Shown here: positions 1-8,484 of the stretch, one piece after another
How positions within the stretch are numbered: the stretch's first letter is position 1
Layout of the letters: each line of letters begins with the position of its first letter
DNA from: Swaminathania salitolerans
GTDB taxonomy: Bacteria; Pseudomonadota; Alphaproteobacteria; Acetobacterales; Acetobacteraceae
Assembly (NCBI RefSeq): GCF_025994315.1
Contig: NZ_BAQE01000012.1
Length of the DNA stretch: 64,000 bases
Reading direction: 5' to 3' (one strand)
Made by a program: the position numbers and the translations under genes
Notes under the pieces: model-generated
Seen by the model: only the letters and a program-made list of their open reading frames with translations
Told to the model about the DNA's origin: nothing
Databases searched by the model: none

Positions 1-1130
1 GCCGGAATCGTGATGACGGCGCCCGGCGAATGGCTCGTCGCGGCGAGGGCGGCCAGGATCTGCATCATGGTAAAGCTCAGCTTGCTCCGGAAATCGTCAT
101 CGTTGATCCAGTACCACTGCCCGCGATACCGGACCGAATCGTAGACATGGTCCGGAAGGGAACGACCGGAATGGATGACCACGTCGGGCCGGGTCTCGAT
201 CCCGACCGGGCTGATCGTGGGGAGCGTGCGACCGGCCTTGATGTCGTCTTCCGGCACTTCCATTTCGTATGCGATCTGGGACAGCATCGCGAACATCGAG
301 CGTGTGAGAATGGCGATCTGGCCCGGTACCTTCGGATAGGGGCCATAGACGATCTCGGCTTCTTCCGCGTGCGGATCGAGATGGAGCAGGCGTCTGACTT
401 CACCCTGTATGGTTGTCAGGGCAGGATCGGATGTGGCGGTGAGGACGAGATAGGCATGTTCGGGCTGCGTGCCCGAGGGTTTGTTGGCCGAACCCGAAGG
501 CGGCTGATCGCCCGAGGGTTTCGGCGCATCGGTCGAGATGCGGATGGTCATGGCGCCAGCCACCTGAAGCTGGCGCAGATCGTGCAGGAGGAGATAGAAC
601 CGGACCGATCCTCCGCCGGTCGGACCCGCACCGAGCGCACGCACATTCGACAATCCGTCGATCGACTGTGCAGTGAGACGCAGGAGGGTATCGATCGGCA
701 GGCCGCCGAGACTGAGCGGCATGATGACCACAGGCGAGATCGGCCGGATGACGTTCTCCGCATATTGTTGCCCGGTTTCCGGCTGATAGGTGAAGGTCGG
801 GCTTTCCTGCAGTGTCGCCGTGCTGCTTCCGAAAAGATAGCTGCCCACGCCGGACGGGAAGGCGTTGAAGCCTCCGTTGACCGAGCGGTTGAGCTGATAG
901 CCTGCGATCACCTGCGTCGTATCGAGAAAGGTCGGCGGATCGGCGTACCGGATGCGGATGATATTGAGCAGCATCGCATGTTTTTCGGCCTCGCCCAGAG
1001 CACGCGAATAATCGAGCTGGTCGTGCGACAGCCGGCTCGGACCTATGGTGATGCAACCGCCGAGAAGACAGGCAGGCAACAAGCCGACCAGACTACGCAA
1101 GGCCGCCGGGAGGGAACGGAACGGATTCAT
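1..1130 (-). CDS. Outer-envelope lipoprotein of unknown function, C-terminus cut by window edge
   Basis: On the minus strand an open frame runs from the ATG at 1130 to the window edge, 376 codons without a stop, so the C-terminus is missing. Residues 1-26 form a lipoprotein signal: a short basic start, a hydrophobic stretch, and the lipobox LGGC with Cys26 as the lipid anchor. The mature part opens with a conserved-looking block around residues 45-67 (AEKHAMLLNIIRIRYADPP), followed by a domain rich in beta-prone segments and a Pro/Ser-rich linker near residues 190-215. I recognise the general type (a proteobacterial lipoprotein of unknown role) but no function. The other frames here give low-complexity Arg/Ser-rich proteins typical of antisense reading in GC-rich DNA. 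Confidence 0.8.
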   Translation of the reverse strand, partial: MNPFRSLPAALRSLVGLLPACLLGGCITIGPSRLSHDQLDYSRALGEAEKHAMLLNIIRIRYADPPTFLDTTQVIAGYQLNRSVNGGFNAFPSGVGSYLFGSSTATLQESPTFTYQPETGQQYAENVIRPISPVVIMPLSLGGLPIDTLLRLTAQSIDGLSNVRALGAGPTGGGSVRFYLLLHDLRQLQVAGAMTIRISTDAPKPSGDQPPSGSANKPSGTQPEHAYLVLTATSDPALTTIQGEVRRLLHLDPHAEEAEIVYGPYPKVPGQIAILTRSMFAMLSQIAYEMEVPEDDIKAGRTLPTISPVGIETRPDVVIHSGRSLPDHVYDSVRYRGQWYWINDDDFRSKLSFTMMQILAALAATSHSPGAVITIP

Positions 1131-1213
1131 CGGGTGGTCGCGCTCAACGGGATTGAGGCACTGTCCGCCAGTGCCTGTCGGTTTCGAGTCCGGTACGGTG
1201 GTTCAGCCATGCC

Positions 1214-2146
1214 TTACCCCAGTTCGTGCCCGGCGAAAATGGCGGCGAGTCCCTCGCGATATCCCGGATAGCGCCAGACACGACCGATGCGCTTCTGGGT
1301 GAGGCGGCTATCGACCACGCGCCGTTCCGACCAGAAGCTGCGTGCCATGGGGCTGAGCGTTTCCCATGCCCGGTCGAGGGTCAGCCGAGGCGGCAGCGGG
1401 AGGCCTGCAAGACGGGCGGCCTCCTCGAGCACGGCCGATTGGGGGCTCGGCGTATCGTCGACGAAATTGAGGATACGCGCACCCGACTCATCCGATCCCG
1501 CCTCCGGCACGCCCTCCCGTGAGTGTTCTCTCTCACCGTGTTCTTCTTTGGATTGCGCGCTCAGGGGCGAGGCGCTGTCGATCGCGGCGAGGGTCGCAGC
1601 GGCGATATCGTCGCGATGGATACGGCTGAAGAGATGATCGGGAGCGTCGATGATCCGGGCCTTTCCGGAGCGCAATGTGTCGAAAGCCGAGCGGCCCGGC
1701 CCGTAGATCCCGCCCAGGCGCATGATATCGCAATGTGCATCGCAGGACATGGCGATATCGCGCCAGTCCGATTCGGCCCTGACGCGGGCCAGGCTTCGTT
1801 CCTGTCCCGGAGAAACGGGTGTGGTCTCGTCGACGCGCGCGCCCTGCCGGTCTCCATAGACGCCGGTGGTGGAATAATAGCCGATCCAGCGCAGCGCATG
1901 CGTCTGGCGCAGAAGCCCGGCATAGAGCCTCAAGGAGGGGTCTCCCTCCTCGCCGGGAGGGATGCTCACGAGAAGATGGGTCGCCTCGCGCAGGAGCGGT
2001 CCGACACGGGAGAAAGCGATCAGCGCGGGGTCGTCGGCGGGGGGCGTCCGGCTTGTACCCGTGACGCGCCATCCACGCTTGCGGGCCAGGAATGCGGTGG
2101 CCGAGGCGGAATAGCCCTGACCGAGAATGACGAGATGTGGCGGCAT
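1214..2146 (-). CDS. SDR-family NAD(P)-dependent epimerase/reductase-like protein (YeeZ type)
   Basis: Protein of about 310 residues starting MPPHLVILGQGYSA. The glycine-rich GQGYSA segment at residues 8-13 fits the nucleotide-binding loop of atypical extended SDR proteins, and the central block GYYSTTGVYGD, about 100 residues in, contains the Ser/Thr and Tyr expected of that fold. A further block, RLGGIYGPGRS, also matches the family. Residues around 205-230 are an acidic, low-complexity insert. The ATG at 2146 was chosen over an upstream start at 2191 because the Rossmann strand begins directly after it. It is divergent from the TPR gene at 2201. Substrate unknown; probably a cytoplasmic oxidoreductase or epimerase. 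Confidence 0.82.
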   Translation of the reverse strand: MPPHLVILGQGYSASATAFLARKRGWRVTGTSRTPPADDPALIAFSRVGPLLREATHLLVSIPPGEEGDPSLRLYAGLLRQTHALRWIGYYSTTGVYGDRQGARVDETTPVSPGQERSLARVRAESDWRDIAMSCDAHCDIMRLGGIYGPGRSAFDTLRSGKARIIDAPDHLFSRIHRDDIAAATLAAIDSASPLSAQSKEEHGEREHSREGVPEAGSDESGARILNFVDDTPSPQSAVLEEAARLAGLPLPPRLTLDRAWETLSPMARSFWSERRVVDSRLTQKRIGRVWRYPGYREGLAAIFAGHELG

Positions 2147-2200
2147 GAGTGTTCCCGTTCCGGCTTGACCGCACAGCCGGGGCCGCGCCAATCATGCTGT

Positions 2201-3124
2201 ATGAAACACGGTTTCGAAGCCTTGGCGATAGGGGGCAGCCTCTGGATCGGGATGAGCCATGCCCATGCCCATGCCCAGACGCAGATACAGACCCAGACGC
2301 AGATACAGACACGGAGCCACGTGCAGGCAGCGCCGTCGCGTCTGGACGCCTGTCTGGCCCTTTCTGCCGCATCTCCGGATCGGGCCTTGCAGGAGGCGCA
2401 GGACTGGGGGCGTCATGACGGTGGTGACGATGCCCGTCTCTGCGCTGCGCGTGCCTTGCGCGAGGCGGGGCGGTATCGGGAGGCTGCAGAGGCATTCGAC
2501 GCCCTCGGTCGCGGTTCGGCGCCGCCTCTGGACCACAGGCCCGACCGGACCGGCGGCCGCATGACGCATCCCGGCGGCAGCGCTGCCGAAGCGCCGGGAG
2601 ACGGAAAGGCTTCCGGATCGTCTGCCGGGCGCGGGGATGACGACCGGGCCGCCATCGTTGCGGCACAGGCTGCGGAATGCTGGCTTCTCGCCGGGGATGG
2701 CGACGCTGCGGAGGCGTCCGCCCGGCGCGGTCTGGCCGGAGCGCCGGGCGCGGTCGCTCTTCATGTGCTTCTGGCGCGCAGTCTTGCCATGCGCGGCGCC
2801 TGGAAGGATGTCGTTGCGACATTGCAGGGACTCGAGCCTCTCCCGGACGTGGCCCGTAGCCGGGCACTGGTGCTCAGGGCGATAGCGTGGCGTCATCTGG
2901 ATCACTCCGACAAGGCGCTCGCAGATGTCGAGACAGCCCTCTCCCTGTCGCCCGATACCGTGGAGGCATTGCTCGAGCGTGGCATCGACCATGTGCGTCT
3001 GGGGCATCTGGCCGCGGCCCGGGCGGACTGGGATCGGGTTATCGTCCTCTCACCCGATGGCAGGGAGGCGGATCTGGCGCGTCAGGACGAGGCTGTACTG
3101 GATGCGGATCCCGATCAGCCGTGA
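2201..3124 (+). CDS. Exported tetratricopeptide-repeat protein
   Basis: Protein of 307 residues. Its N-terminus looks like a signal peptide, followed by a low-complexity His/Ala and Gln/Thr tract encoded by tandem DNA repeats (an 18-base unit twice at 2276-2311). The rest is helical with Ala-rich pairs typical of TPR repeats, clearest in the last 150 residues (for example YREAAEAFDALG and ALADVETALSLSPDTVEALL). The middle, near residues 110-145, is a Gly/Ser-rich, likely disordered linker. The start at 2201 is the first ATG in frame before the hydrophobic stretch. TPR proteins mediate protein-protein contacts; the partner is unknown. Divergent from the SDR gene with a 54-base spacer. Confidence 0.75.
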   Translation: MKHGFEALAIGGSLWIGMSHAHAHAQTQIQTQTQIQTRSHVQAAPSRLDACLALSAASPDRALQEAQDWGRHDGGDDARLCAARALREAGRYREAAEAFDALGRGSAPPLDHRPDRTGGRMTHPGGSAAEAPGDGKASGSSAGRGDDDRAAIVAAQAAECWLLAGDGDAAEASARRGLAGAPGAVALHVLLARSLAMRGAWKDVVATLQGLEPLPDVARSRALVLRAIAWRHLDHSDKALADVETALSLSPDTVEALLERGIDHVRLGHLAAARADWDRVIVLSPDGREADLARQDEAVLDADPDQP

Positions 3125-3139
3125 GATGAACGGCCCGCC

Positions 3140-3187
3140 GCAGAGACAGCTGCAGAGACAGCCGCAAAGTCAGTTGCAGACTCACGC
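3140..3187. repeat. 12-base tandem repeat over the ribokinase stop codon
   Basis: Four adjoining 12-base units (first unit GCAGAGACAGCT, last GCAGACTCACGC) with increasing divergence. They fill the space between the convergent TPR and ribokinase genes and cover the ribokinase stop codon at 3182-3184. Slippage here would change the 3' end of the ribokinase gene and the spacer. Confidence 0.7.
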
Positions 3188-4141
3188 GGGCAAAGAGGCA
3201 AGTCCCGTCAGTCCGGCAACGTCGTTCCAGAAAGGGGCAGCGCTTGCGGCACCCCGACGGGTAGTCGCGAGAGCGCCGCATCCCGCCGCGAAACGGACGC
3301 AATCCGACAGGCCGAGGCCGAGGGTGAGTGCGACGGCCAGACCTGCATTGAAACAATCCCCTGCGGCTACGCTGTCGATCGCCTCGACGCGAAACGGTGC
3401 CACAAAGCCCTCCTCCTCGCCGCGGCGATAGAATACGCCGCGTGCGCCCATCTTCACCACGGCTCCCGCTGCGCCCATTGCCTGAAGCTGTCGCGCGGCG
3501 CGCGCGGCATCGGCTTCGGTTTCCGGATAGATCCCGGTGAGGAGCCGGGTTTCGCTTTCATTCGGCGTGATGAAATCGGCCTGACGCAAAAGGCGCTCGG
3601 GCAGAGCTTCCGCAGGGGCAGGTGCCGGATCGAGAATGACGGATGTTCCCGCTTCGCGGGCTGCCTCGGCTGCGGCAAGCGTGACGGCGAGGGGGATCTC
3701 GAGCTGCAGCAGAAGCGTGGAGGCTGCACGGATCAGGCTGGCGTCCCGGGCGACGTCTTTCTCGTCGAGTGCCATATTGGCGCCGCCTGCGACCGTGATC
3801 GTGTTTTCGGCTGCGGCATCGACGGTGATCAGCGCGATGCCCGTCGGATGTCCGGGCGTTTCGCGCAGGGCGGTCGTATCGACGCCGAACGGAGTCAGGA
3901 GACGGCGCGCATCTGCGCCGAAGCTGTCCGTTCCGATGCGTCCGGCGAGCCCTACGGCAAGACCGCATCCCTGTCCGAGCCGGGACGCGGCGGCGGCCTG
4001 GTTGGCGCCCTTGCCGCCAAGGCCCGTCTCGTAGCCATCGGCGTGGACGGTTTCGCCCGGGCGGGGCAATCGGTGCGCCCGGGCCGTGACGTCGATATTG
4101 ATGCTTCCATAGGACAGGATGCGCGGCGTGGTGGCGGACAT
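3182..4141 (-). CDS. rbsK: Ribokinase (PfkB-family sugar kinase)
   Basis: Protein of 319 residues that phosphorylates D-ribose at O5, feeding the pentose phosphate pathway. The N-terminal substrate-binding signature GGKGANQAAAASRLG lies at about residues 42-56. The C-terminal PfkB signature appears as DSVAAGDCFNAGLAVAL, with the catalytic Asp in AAGD where most members have GAGD. Length fits the family (about 300-320). The start at 4141 places MSATTPRILSYGSINID at the N-terminus, the usual first strand. No ribose transporter or RbsD lies nearby, so the kinase may recycle ribose from nucleosides; that is inference. It is divergent from the GT9 gene at 4211. Confidence 0.9.
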   Translation of the reverse strand: MSATTPRILSYGSINIDVTARAHRLPRPGETVHADGYETGLGGKGANQAAAASRLGQGCGLAVGLAGRIGTDSFGADARRLLTPFGVDTTALRETPGHPTGIALITVDAAAENTITVAGGANMALDEKDVARDASLIRAASTLLLQLEIPLAVTLAAAEAAREAGTSVILDPAPAPAEALPERLLRQADFITPNESETRLLTGIYPETEADAARAARQLQAMGAAGAVVKMGARGVFYRRGEEEGFVAPFRVEAIDSVAAGDCFNAGLAVALTLGLGLSDCVRFAAGCGALATTRRGAASAAPFWNDVAGLTGLASLPA

Positions 4142-4210
4142 GTCGGCCCCTTCGATCTGGCTCTTTGCTCAGGCGTATCATCCCGGATGCGGCTGGGCTA
4201 GTGTCGGCCC

Positions 4211-5122
4211 ATGACCCGCATTCTCGTGATCAAGCACGGTGCGCTGGGCGATTTCGTTCAGGCTTTCGCACCGTTCCATTCCATCAGGCAGCATTGGCCC
4301 GAGGCCCGGATTACCCTGCTGACGACCGCGCCGTTCTGTGAAATGGCACGACGGAGTCCCTGGTTCGACAGGATCGAGAGCGATTCACGGCCGCGATGGT
4401 GGGATCTCCCCGGGTTGTTTTCGCTGCGTGCCCGGTTGCGCGGATACGATCTCGTGATCGATCTCCAGACCTCGCGCCGGAGCACGCGCTATTATCGTCT
4501 GGCATCGACAACCGCCTGGAGCGGCCTTGCGAGGCGCAGTGCGTTCCGTCACGACAATCCGTGGCGAAACGCAATGCACAGCGTGGCGCGCCAGCGCGAT
4601 CAGCTCGCCCGTCTGGGCGTGCCGGAGGCAGGCGCTCCCGATCTGCGCTGGCTGAGCGCGGGCGCCCCGGTCGGAGACAGGCCTTATGCGGTGCTCGTTC
4701 CCGGCGCCGCACCGCATCGGCCTGCCAAGCGCTGGCCCGCCGGACAGTATGGCGCACTGGCTGCGATCCTGCACGAATACGGTCTGGATGTGCTGATCGT
4801 CGGTTCCGCAGCCGAGCGGAGCCTTGCGGAGACGATCCGCAGCATCTGTCCGCAGGCGCAGGATCTGACCGGCCGGACCGATCTGATGGAGCTCGGAAGC
4901 GTCTTTGCCGGGGCGCGTCTTGCGATCGGAAACGACACGGGTCCGATGCATCTGGCAGCGTCGCTCGGCTGTCGCGCGATCGTCCTGTTTTCTGCCGAGA
5001 GCGACCCGCGTCTGACGGCACCGGTCGGTCTCGGGCCGGGGCAGGTGAGCGTTCTCGTTCAGGAGGATCTGCGGGATCTCGACGTTTCCAGGGTTGCGGC
5101 GCTGGTGAACCGGGGGCATTAG
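4211..5122 (+). CDS. Glycosyltransferase family 9 (heptosyltransferase-like)
   Basis: Protein of 303 residues. The N-terminus MTRILVIKHGALGDFVQA is the typical GT9 (WaaF/WaaC) opening, with the Asp of GALGD as the likely catalytic acid. The C-terminal half carries GNDTGPMHLAASLG, matching the GT9 sugar-nucleotide-binding motif. Such enzymes add heptose or related sugars to lipopolysaccharide core at the inner face of the inner membrane. The gene lies 39 bases before the thrS start region and on the same strand. The exact acceptor cannot be read from sequence. Confidence 0.86.
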   Translation: MTRILVIKHGALGDFVQAFAPFHSIRQHWPEARITLLTTAPFCEMARRSPWFDRIESDSRPRWWDLPGLFSLRARLRGYDLVIDLQTSRRSTRYYRLASTTAWSGLARRSAFRHDNPWRNAMHSVARQRDQLARLGVPEAGAPDLRWLSAGAPVGDRPYAVLVPGAAPHRPAKRWPAGQYGALAAILHEYGLDVLIVGSAAERSLAETIRSICPQAQDLTGRTDLMELGSVFAGARLAIGNDTGPMHLAASLGCRAIVLFSAESDPRLTAPVGLGPGQVSVLVQEDLRDLDVSRVAALVNRGH

Positions 5123-5161
5123 AGCAGATCGTTTTTCCTTTTACGTCAGGAGCGCATGTCC

Positions 5162-7096
5162 ATGCCTGCCATAACCCTGCCCGATGGTTCCGTTCGCCAG
5201 TTCGACGGTGCCACGACCGGCACGGCAGTCGCGGCTGCGATCGGACCCGGTCTGGCCCGTGCTGCCGTTGCGATGAGCCTGAATGGCAAGCTGGTCGATC
5301 TCTCGACGGTCATTGACGAGGATGCCGCGCTCCGTTTCATCACGCGCAAGGACGATATCGTTCTCGAGATGATCCGCCACGACACCGCCCATGTTCTGGC
5401 CGAGGCCGTGCAGGCGTTGTGGCCCGGCACGCAGGTGACCATCGGCCCCTCCATCAAGGACGGGTTCTATTACGACTTCTTCCGCAATCAGCCTTTCACG
5501 CCCGAGGATTTCGAGGCGATCGAGGCCAAGATGCGCGAGATCATCGCCGCCAATGCGCCGTTCGAGCGTGAGGAATGGGATCGCGATGCGGCGATTGCGT
5601 TCTTCGAGGAGAAGGGCGAGCGCTTCAAGGCCGAGCTGATCCGCGATCTGCCCGAGAGCGAGACCATCTCGATCTATCGTCAGGGGGCGTGGCTGGATCT
5701 GTGCCGCGGGCCGCATATGCGCGGCACCGGCGATATCGGTACGGCCTTCAAGCTCATGAAGGTGGCGGGCGCCTATTGGCGCGGCGATCATCGCAACCCC
5801 ATGCTGACGCGCATCTATGGCACGGCCTGGCGCGACCAGAAGGAACTCGACGCCTATCTGCATCAGCTCGAGGAAGCCGAGAAGCGCGACCATCGCCGGA
5901 TCGGCCGCGAGATGGATCTTTTCCATATCCAGGAAGAGGCGGTCGGTCAGATCTTCTGGCATGCCAAGGGCTGGCGCCTTTATACGGTGCTTCAGGATTA
6001 CATGCGCCGTCTTCAGACCCGTCACGGCTATCAGGAGGTGCGTACGCCCCAGCTCGTGGACCGTGCGCTCTGGGAAGCCTCGGGGCACTGGGACAAATAT
6101 CGCGAGCACATGTTCATCGCGACGGTCGAGGATGAGGAAAAGACCCTCGCGCTCAAGCCGATGAACTGCCCGTGCCATGTGCAGATTTTCCGCCACGGGC
6201 TGCGCTCCTATCGCGAATTGCCGCTGCGTATGGCCGAGTTCGGCGCGTGTCATCGCTACGAGCCTTCGGGCGCGCTGCATGGCATCATGCGTGTGCGCGG
6301 CTTCACGCAGGATGACGCGCATATCTTCTGCACCGAAGAGCAGATCGCGAGTGAGACCGCCTCTTTCGTCGCCATGCTCGATGAGGTCTATCGCGATCTG
6401 GGCTTCGAGAATTTCCGCGTGAAGTTCTCCGACCGCCCCGAAGCGCGCGCCGGCGATGACGAGACCTGGGACAAGTCGGAGAAGGCTCTCAAGGAAGCCT
6501 GTGCCCTGGCAGGGGTCTCATTCGAGACCAATCCGGGCGAAGGGGCGTTTTATGGCCCGAAACTCGAATTCGTTCTGACGGATGCGATCGGTCGCGACTG
6601 GCAATGCGGCACGTTGCAGGTCGATTTCATCCTGCCGGAGCGTCTGGATGCGTCCTATATCGGCGAGGACAGCGCGCGTCATCGTCCGGTCATGCTGCAT
6701 CGTGCCATTCTGGGCAGCTTCGAGCGATTCATCGGTATCCTGATCGAGCAGTTTGCAGGCAGGTTCCCGCTCTGGCTCGCCCCGACCCAGGTGGTGGTCG
6801 CCAGCATCGTGACCGATGCCGAGCCCTATGCGCAGGACGTCGCCGAAAAACTGCGTCGCGCCGGGCTTCAGGTCGAGGTGGACGGGCGTAACGAAAAGAT
6901 CAACGCCAAGATCCGCGAGCATTCCCTGGCGCGGGTTCCGGTCATTCTCGTGGTCGGCCGGCGGGAGGCAGAGGAAGGCAAGGTCGCGATGCGCAGGCTC
7001 GGCGGGTCGGCGCAGGAGATTCTGGGTCTCGAGGACGCCGTGCGCCTGCTCGGCGACGAGGCGCGCGCACCGGACATGCGCCGGTTGCAGGGCTGA
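5162..7096 (+). CDS. thrS: Threonyl-tRNA synthetase
   Basis: Class II aminoacyl-tRNA synthetase charging tRNA-Thr. Order of domains: TGS at residues 1-60, the editing domain with the metal/active-site pattern around HDTAHVLAEA and the FYYDF block, the catalytic core with the zinc-ligand region MNCPCHVQIF and class II motif 2 (RMAEFGACHRYEPSG), and the anticodon-binding domain after WLAPTQVVV. Total about 644 residues, as expected. Two in-frame ATGs lie close together: 5156 is only 3 bases after AGGAG (5148-5152), while 5162 is 9 bases away, so 5162 (MPAITLPDGS) is preferred. infC follows after about 180 bases, the common thrS-infC order. Confidence 0.96.
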   Translation: MPAITLPDGSVRQFDGATTGTAVAAAIGPGLARAAVAMSLNGKLVDLSTVIDEDAALRFITRKDDIVLEMIRHDTAHVLAEAVQALWPGTQVTIGPSIKDGFYYDFFRNQPFTPEDFEAIEAKMREIIAANAPFEREEWDRDAAIAFFEEKGERFKAELIRDLPESETISIYRQGAWLDLCRGPHMRGTGDIGTAFKLMKVAGAYWRGDHRNPMLTRIYGTAWRDQKELDAYLHQLEEAEKRDHRRIGREMDLFHIQEEAVGQIFWHAKGWRLYTVLQDYMRRLQTRHGYQEVRTPQLVDRALWEASGHWDKYREHMFIATVEDEEKTLALKPMNCPCHVQIFRHGLRSYRELPLRMAEFGACHRYEPSGALHGIMRVRGFTQDDAHIFCTEEQIASETASFVAMLDEVYRDLGFENFRVKFSDRPEARAGDDETWDKSEKALKEACALAGVSFETNPGEGAFYGPKLEFVLTDAIGRDWQCGTLQVDFILPERLDASYIGEDSARHRPVMLHRAILGSFERFIGILIEQFAGRFPLWLAPTQVVVASIVTDAEPYAQDVAEKLRRAGLQVEVDGRNEKINAKIREHSLARVPVILVVGRREAEEGKVAMRRLGGSAQEILGLEDAVRLLGDEARAPDMRRLQG

Positions 7097-7262
7097 TCCT
7101 GCGGCTCTGACGGCAGAAATCTTGCTTTCGCGCCTGATAATGCCTATGTCGAGGCACCGGGTTTTCGTGAAGGCGTCGTGTTTCGTCACAGCAAGGTGAT
7201 GAAATCCTCCGGCGCCTTCATGCGTATTGTCGACCCGCAAGCAGGATTTTGAGAACGTCGAC

Positions 7263-7276
7263 AGGAGACGACCATA
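7263..7276 (+). promoter_or_regulatory. infC ribosome binding site with AUA start codon
   Basis: AGGAG at 7263-7267 is followed after 6 bases by ATA (7274-7276), in frame with the IF-3 sequence, giving (M)ARPPMQSAPTREG. The first in-frame ATG, at 7289, is 21 bases from the same AGGAG with no other good site. In Escherichia coli, infC uses AUU, and IF-3 rejects such poor starts, which limits its own synthesis. An AUA here would allow the same feedback. Confidence 0.65.
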
Positions 7277-7810
7277 GCTAGACCACCGATGCAGAGCGCG
7301 CCGACCCGTGAGGGTCCCCGAGTGAACGAGGAAATCCGCGTTCCCCAGGTGCGTTTGATTGACGCCGACGGCGAAATGGCCGGCGTGATGACCACCCGTG
7401 ATGCGCTCGCCCGTGCCTATTCGGTCGGGCTCGATCTTCTCGAGATCAGCCCTACGGCGGAACCGCCCGTGGTCAAGATTCTCGATTATGGCAAGTTCAA
7501 ATACGAACAGCAGAAGAAGAAGAACGAGGCACGCAAGAAGCAGAAGGTCATCGAGATCAAGGAAGTCAAGGTGCGCCCCAGCACCAACGAAAATGACTAC
7601 CAGGTCAAGCTGCGCGCGATGAATTCGTTCCTGGCCGAAGGCGACAAGGTCAAGGTGTCGCTTCGCTTCAAGGGGCGCGAGATGGCGCATCAGGAACTCG
7701 GTATCAAGATGCTCGAACGCATCCGGACCGAGATGGAGGAAAAGGCGAAGGTCGAGCAGATGCCCAAGCTCGAGAATCGCCAGATGATCATGGTGCTCGC
7801 CCCGCGCTGA
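7274..7810 (+). CDS. infC: Translation initiation factor IF-3
   Basis: Protein of 178 residues if started at the ATA codon 7274, or 173 from ATG 7289. IF-3 binds the 30S subunit, blocks early 50S joining and proofreads start codon and initiator tRNA. The N-domain signature RVNEEIRVPQVRLID and YSVGLDLLEISPTAEPPV are clear, followed by the Lys-rich linker helix (YEQQKKKNEARKKQ) and the C-domain with FKGREMAHQELG. The ribosome binding site favours the rare ATA start (see separate entry). It lies downstream of thrS and is closed by a strong terminator at 7834. rpmI and rplT, which often follow infC, are not here. Confidence 0.95.
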   Translation: MARPPMQSAPTREGPRVNEEIRVPQVRLIDADGEMAGVMTTRDALARAYSVGLDLLEISPTAEPPVVKILDYGKFKYEQQKKKNEARKKQKVIEIKEVKVRPSTNENDYQVKLRAMNSFLAEGDKVKVSLRFKGREMAHQELGIKMLERIRTEMEEKAKVEQMPKLENRQMIMVLAPR

Positions 7811-7833
7811 GCATCGATTCTCTCGTTTGCAGG

Positions 7834-7886
7834 AAAAACCAGCCCGGATGGGCTGGTTTTTTTTTGCCCGGCGAACGGGTTTTTTT
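7834..7886 (+). terminator. Rho-independent terminator after infC, with a second small hairpin
   Basis: Inverted repeat AACCAGCCC (7837-7845) and GGGCTGGTT (7850-7858) with loop GGAT, continuing into an unbroken T tract up to 7865. Directly after it, CCCG (7867-7870) and CGGG (7876-7879) form a small second hairpin with seven Ts. This is a textbook tandem terminator for the thrS-infC transcript. Confidence 0.9.
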
Positions 7887-8484
7887 CCGGGTCGATAGCG
7901 GGGAACGACCGAAGAAGGTCGTCTCGAAGCCGTCGATGCGCGCTGTCGGCACGAAGAAGGGGAATGAGGCCCGTCAGGGTTTGACGCGTAGAGAGGGATT
8001 TCCGGGCGGTATCCGTTCGAGCGATCGCCCTCATGCGGTCGCACGGGGAGGTCGCGGGAAGAAAAACACCGGGATATTTAATACAAGACCGGGGCGGTCT
8101 TCGAAAAGTTCCTTATTGAATTCAAATTTACAATGAGTCCGCAGGCGTTTTTCTCTCGATTAGGAATCTGTAGGACACAATTCGCAATCGTTTCGGGGAT
8201 TGAATTTAACGGTTTTTGACAGAAGGGTTTCCCGATTAGAAACAAGAACATGAAGTTTACCAATTTCTACCTTGCGTCAGAGAGCGATCGACATTCTATT
8301 CGTGGGAATGCAACCCCAATAGAAGAAAAATCGTTCAAACATTCGGGAAGTGTAGCAAAAATTATGATCACTTTTCAGTGATCTTTTTGCAAATGAATTA
8401 AGTGAATTTAAAGGCAGCAAGCGCAAACTCAGTCGAGTAGAAGGCGTAAGTATCCCATTAACGGCTAGAGAGTCGGGATTAACG
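7887..8484. other. Long intergenic leader, AT-rich in its right half
   Basis: About 600 bases without a convincing gene. From roughly 8080 the base composition turns sharply AT-rich relative to both flanks. A hairpin, GATCAC (8366-8371) with GTGATC (8378-8383), is followed by five Ts and preceded by As; it could be an operator, a bidirectional terminator or part of a 5' leader for the RTX-like gene at 8485. I see no clear sigma-70 promoter that I would defend. Short frames here have no recognisable protein features. Confidence 0.5.

Noticed and set aside
7097..7262. T-box or riboswitch in the thrS-infC gap
   Set aside because: No conserved T-box sequence or clear antiterminator; only a plain spacer.
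6518..8044. 508-codon minus-strand frame across thrS/infC
   Set aside because: Antisense shadow crossing a terminator; no recognisable domain.
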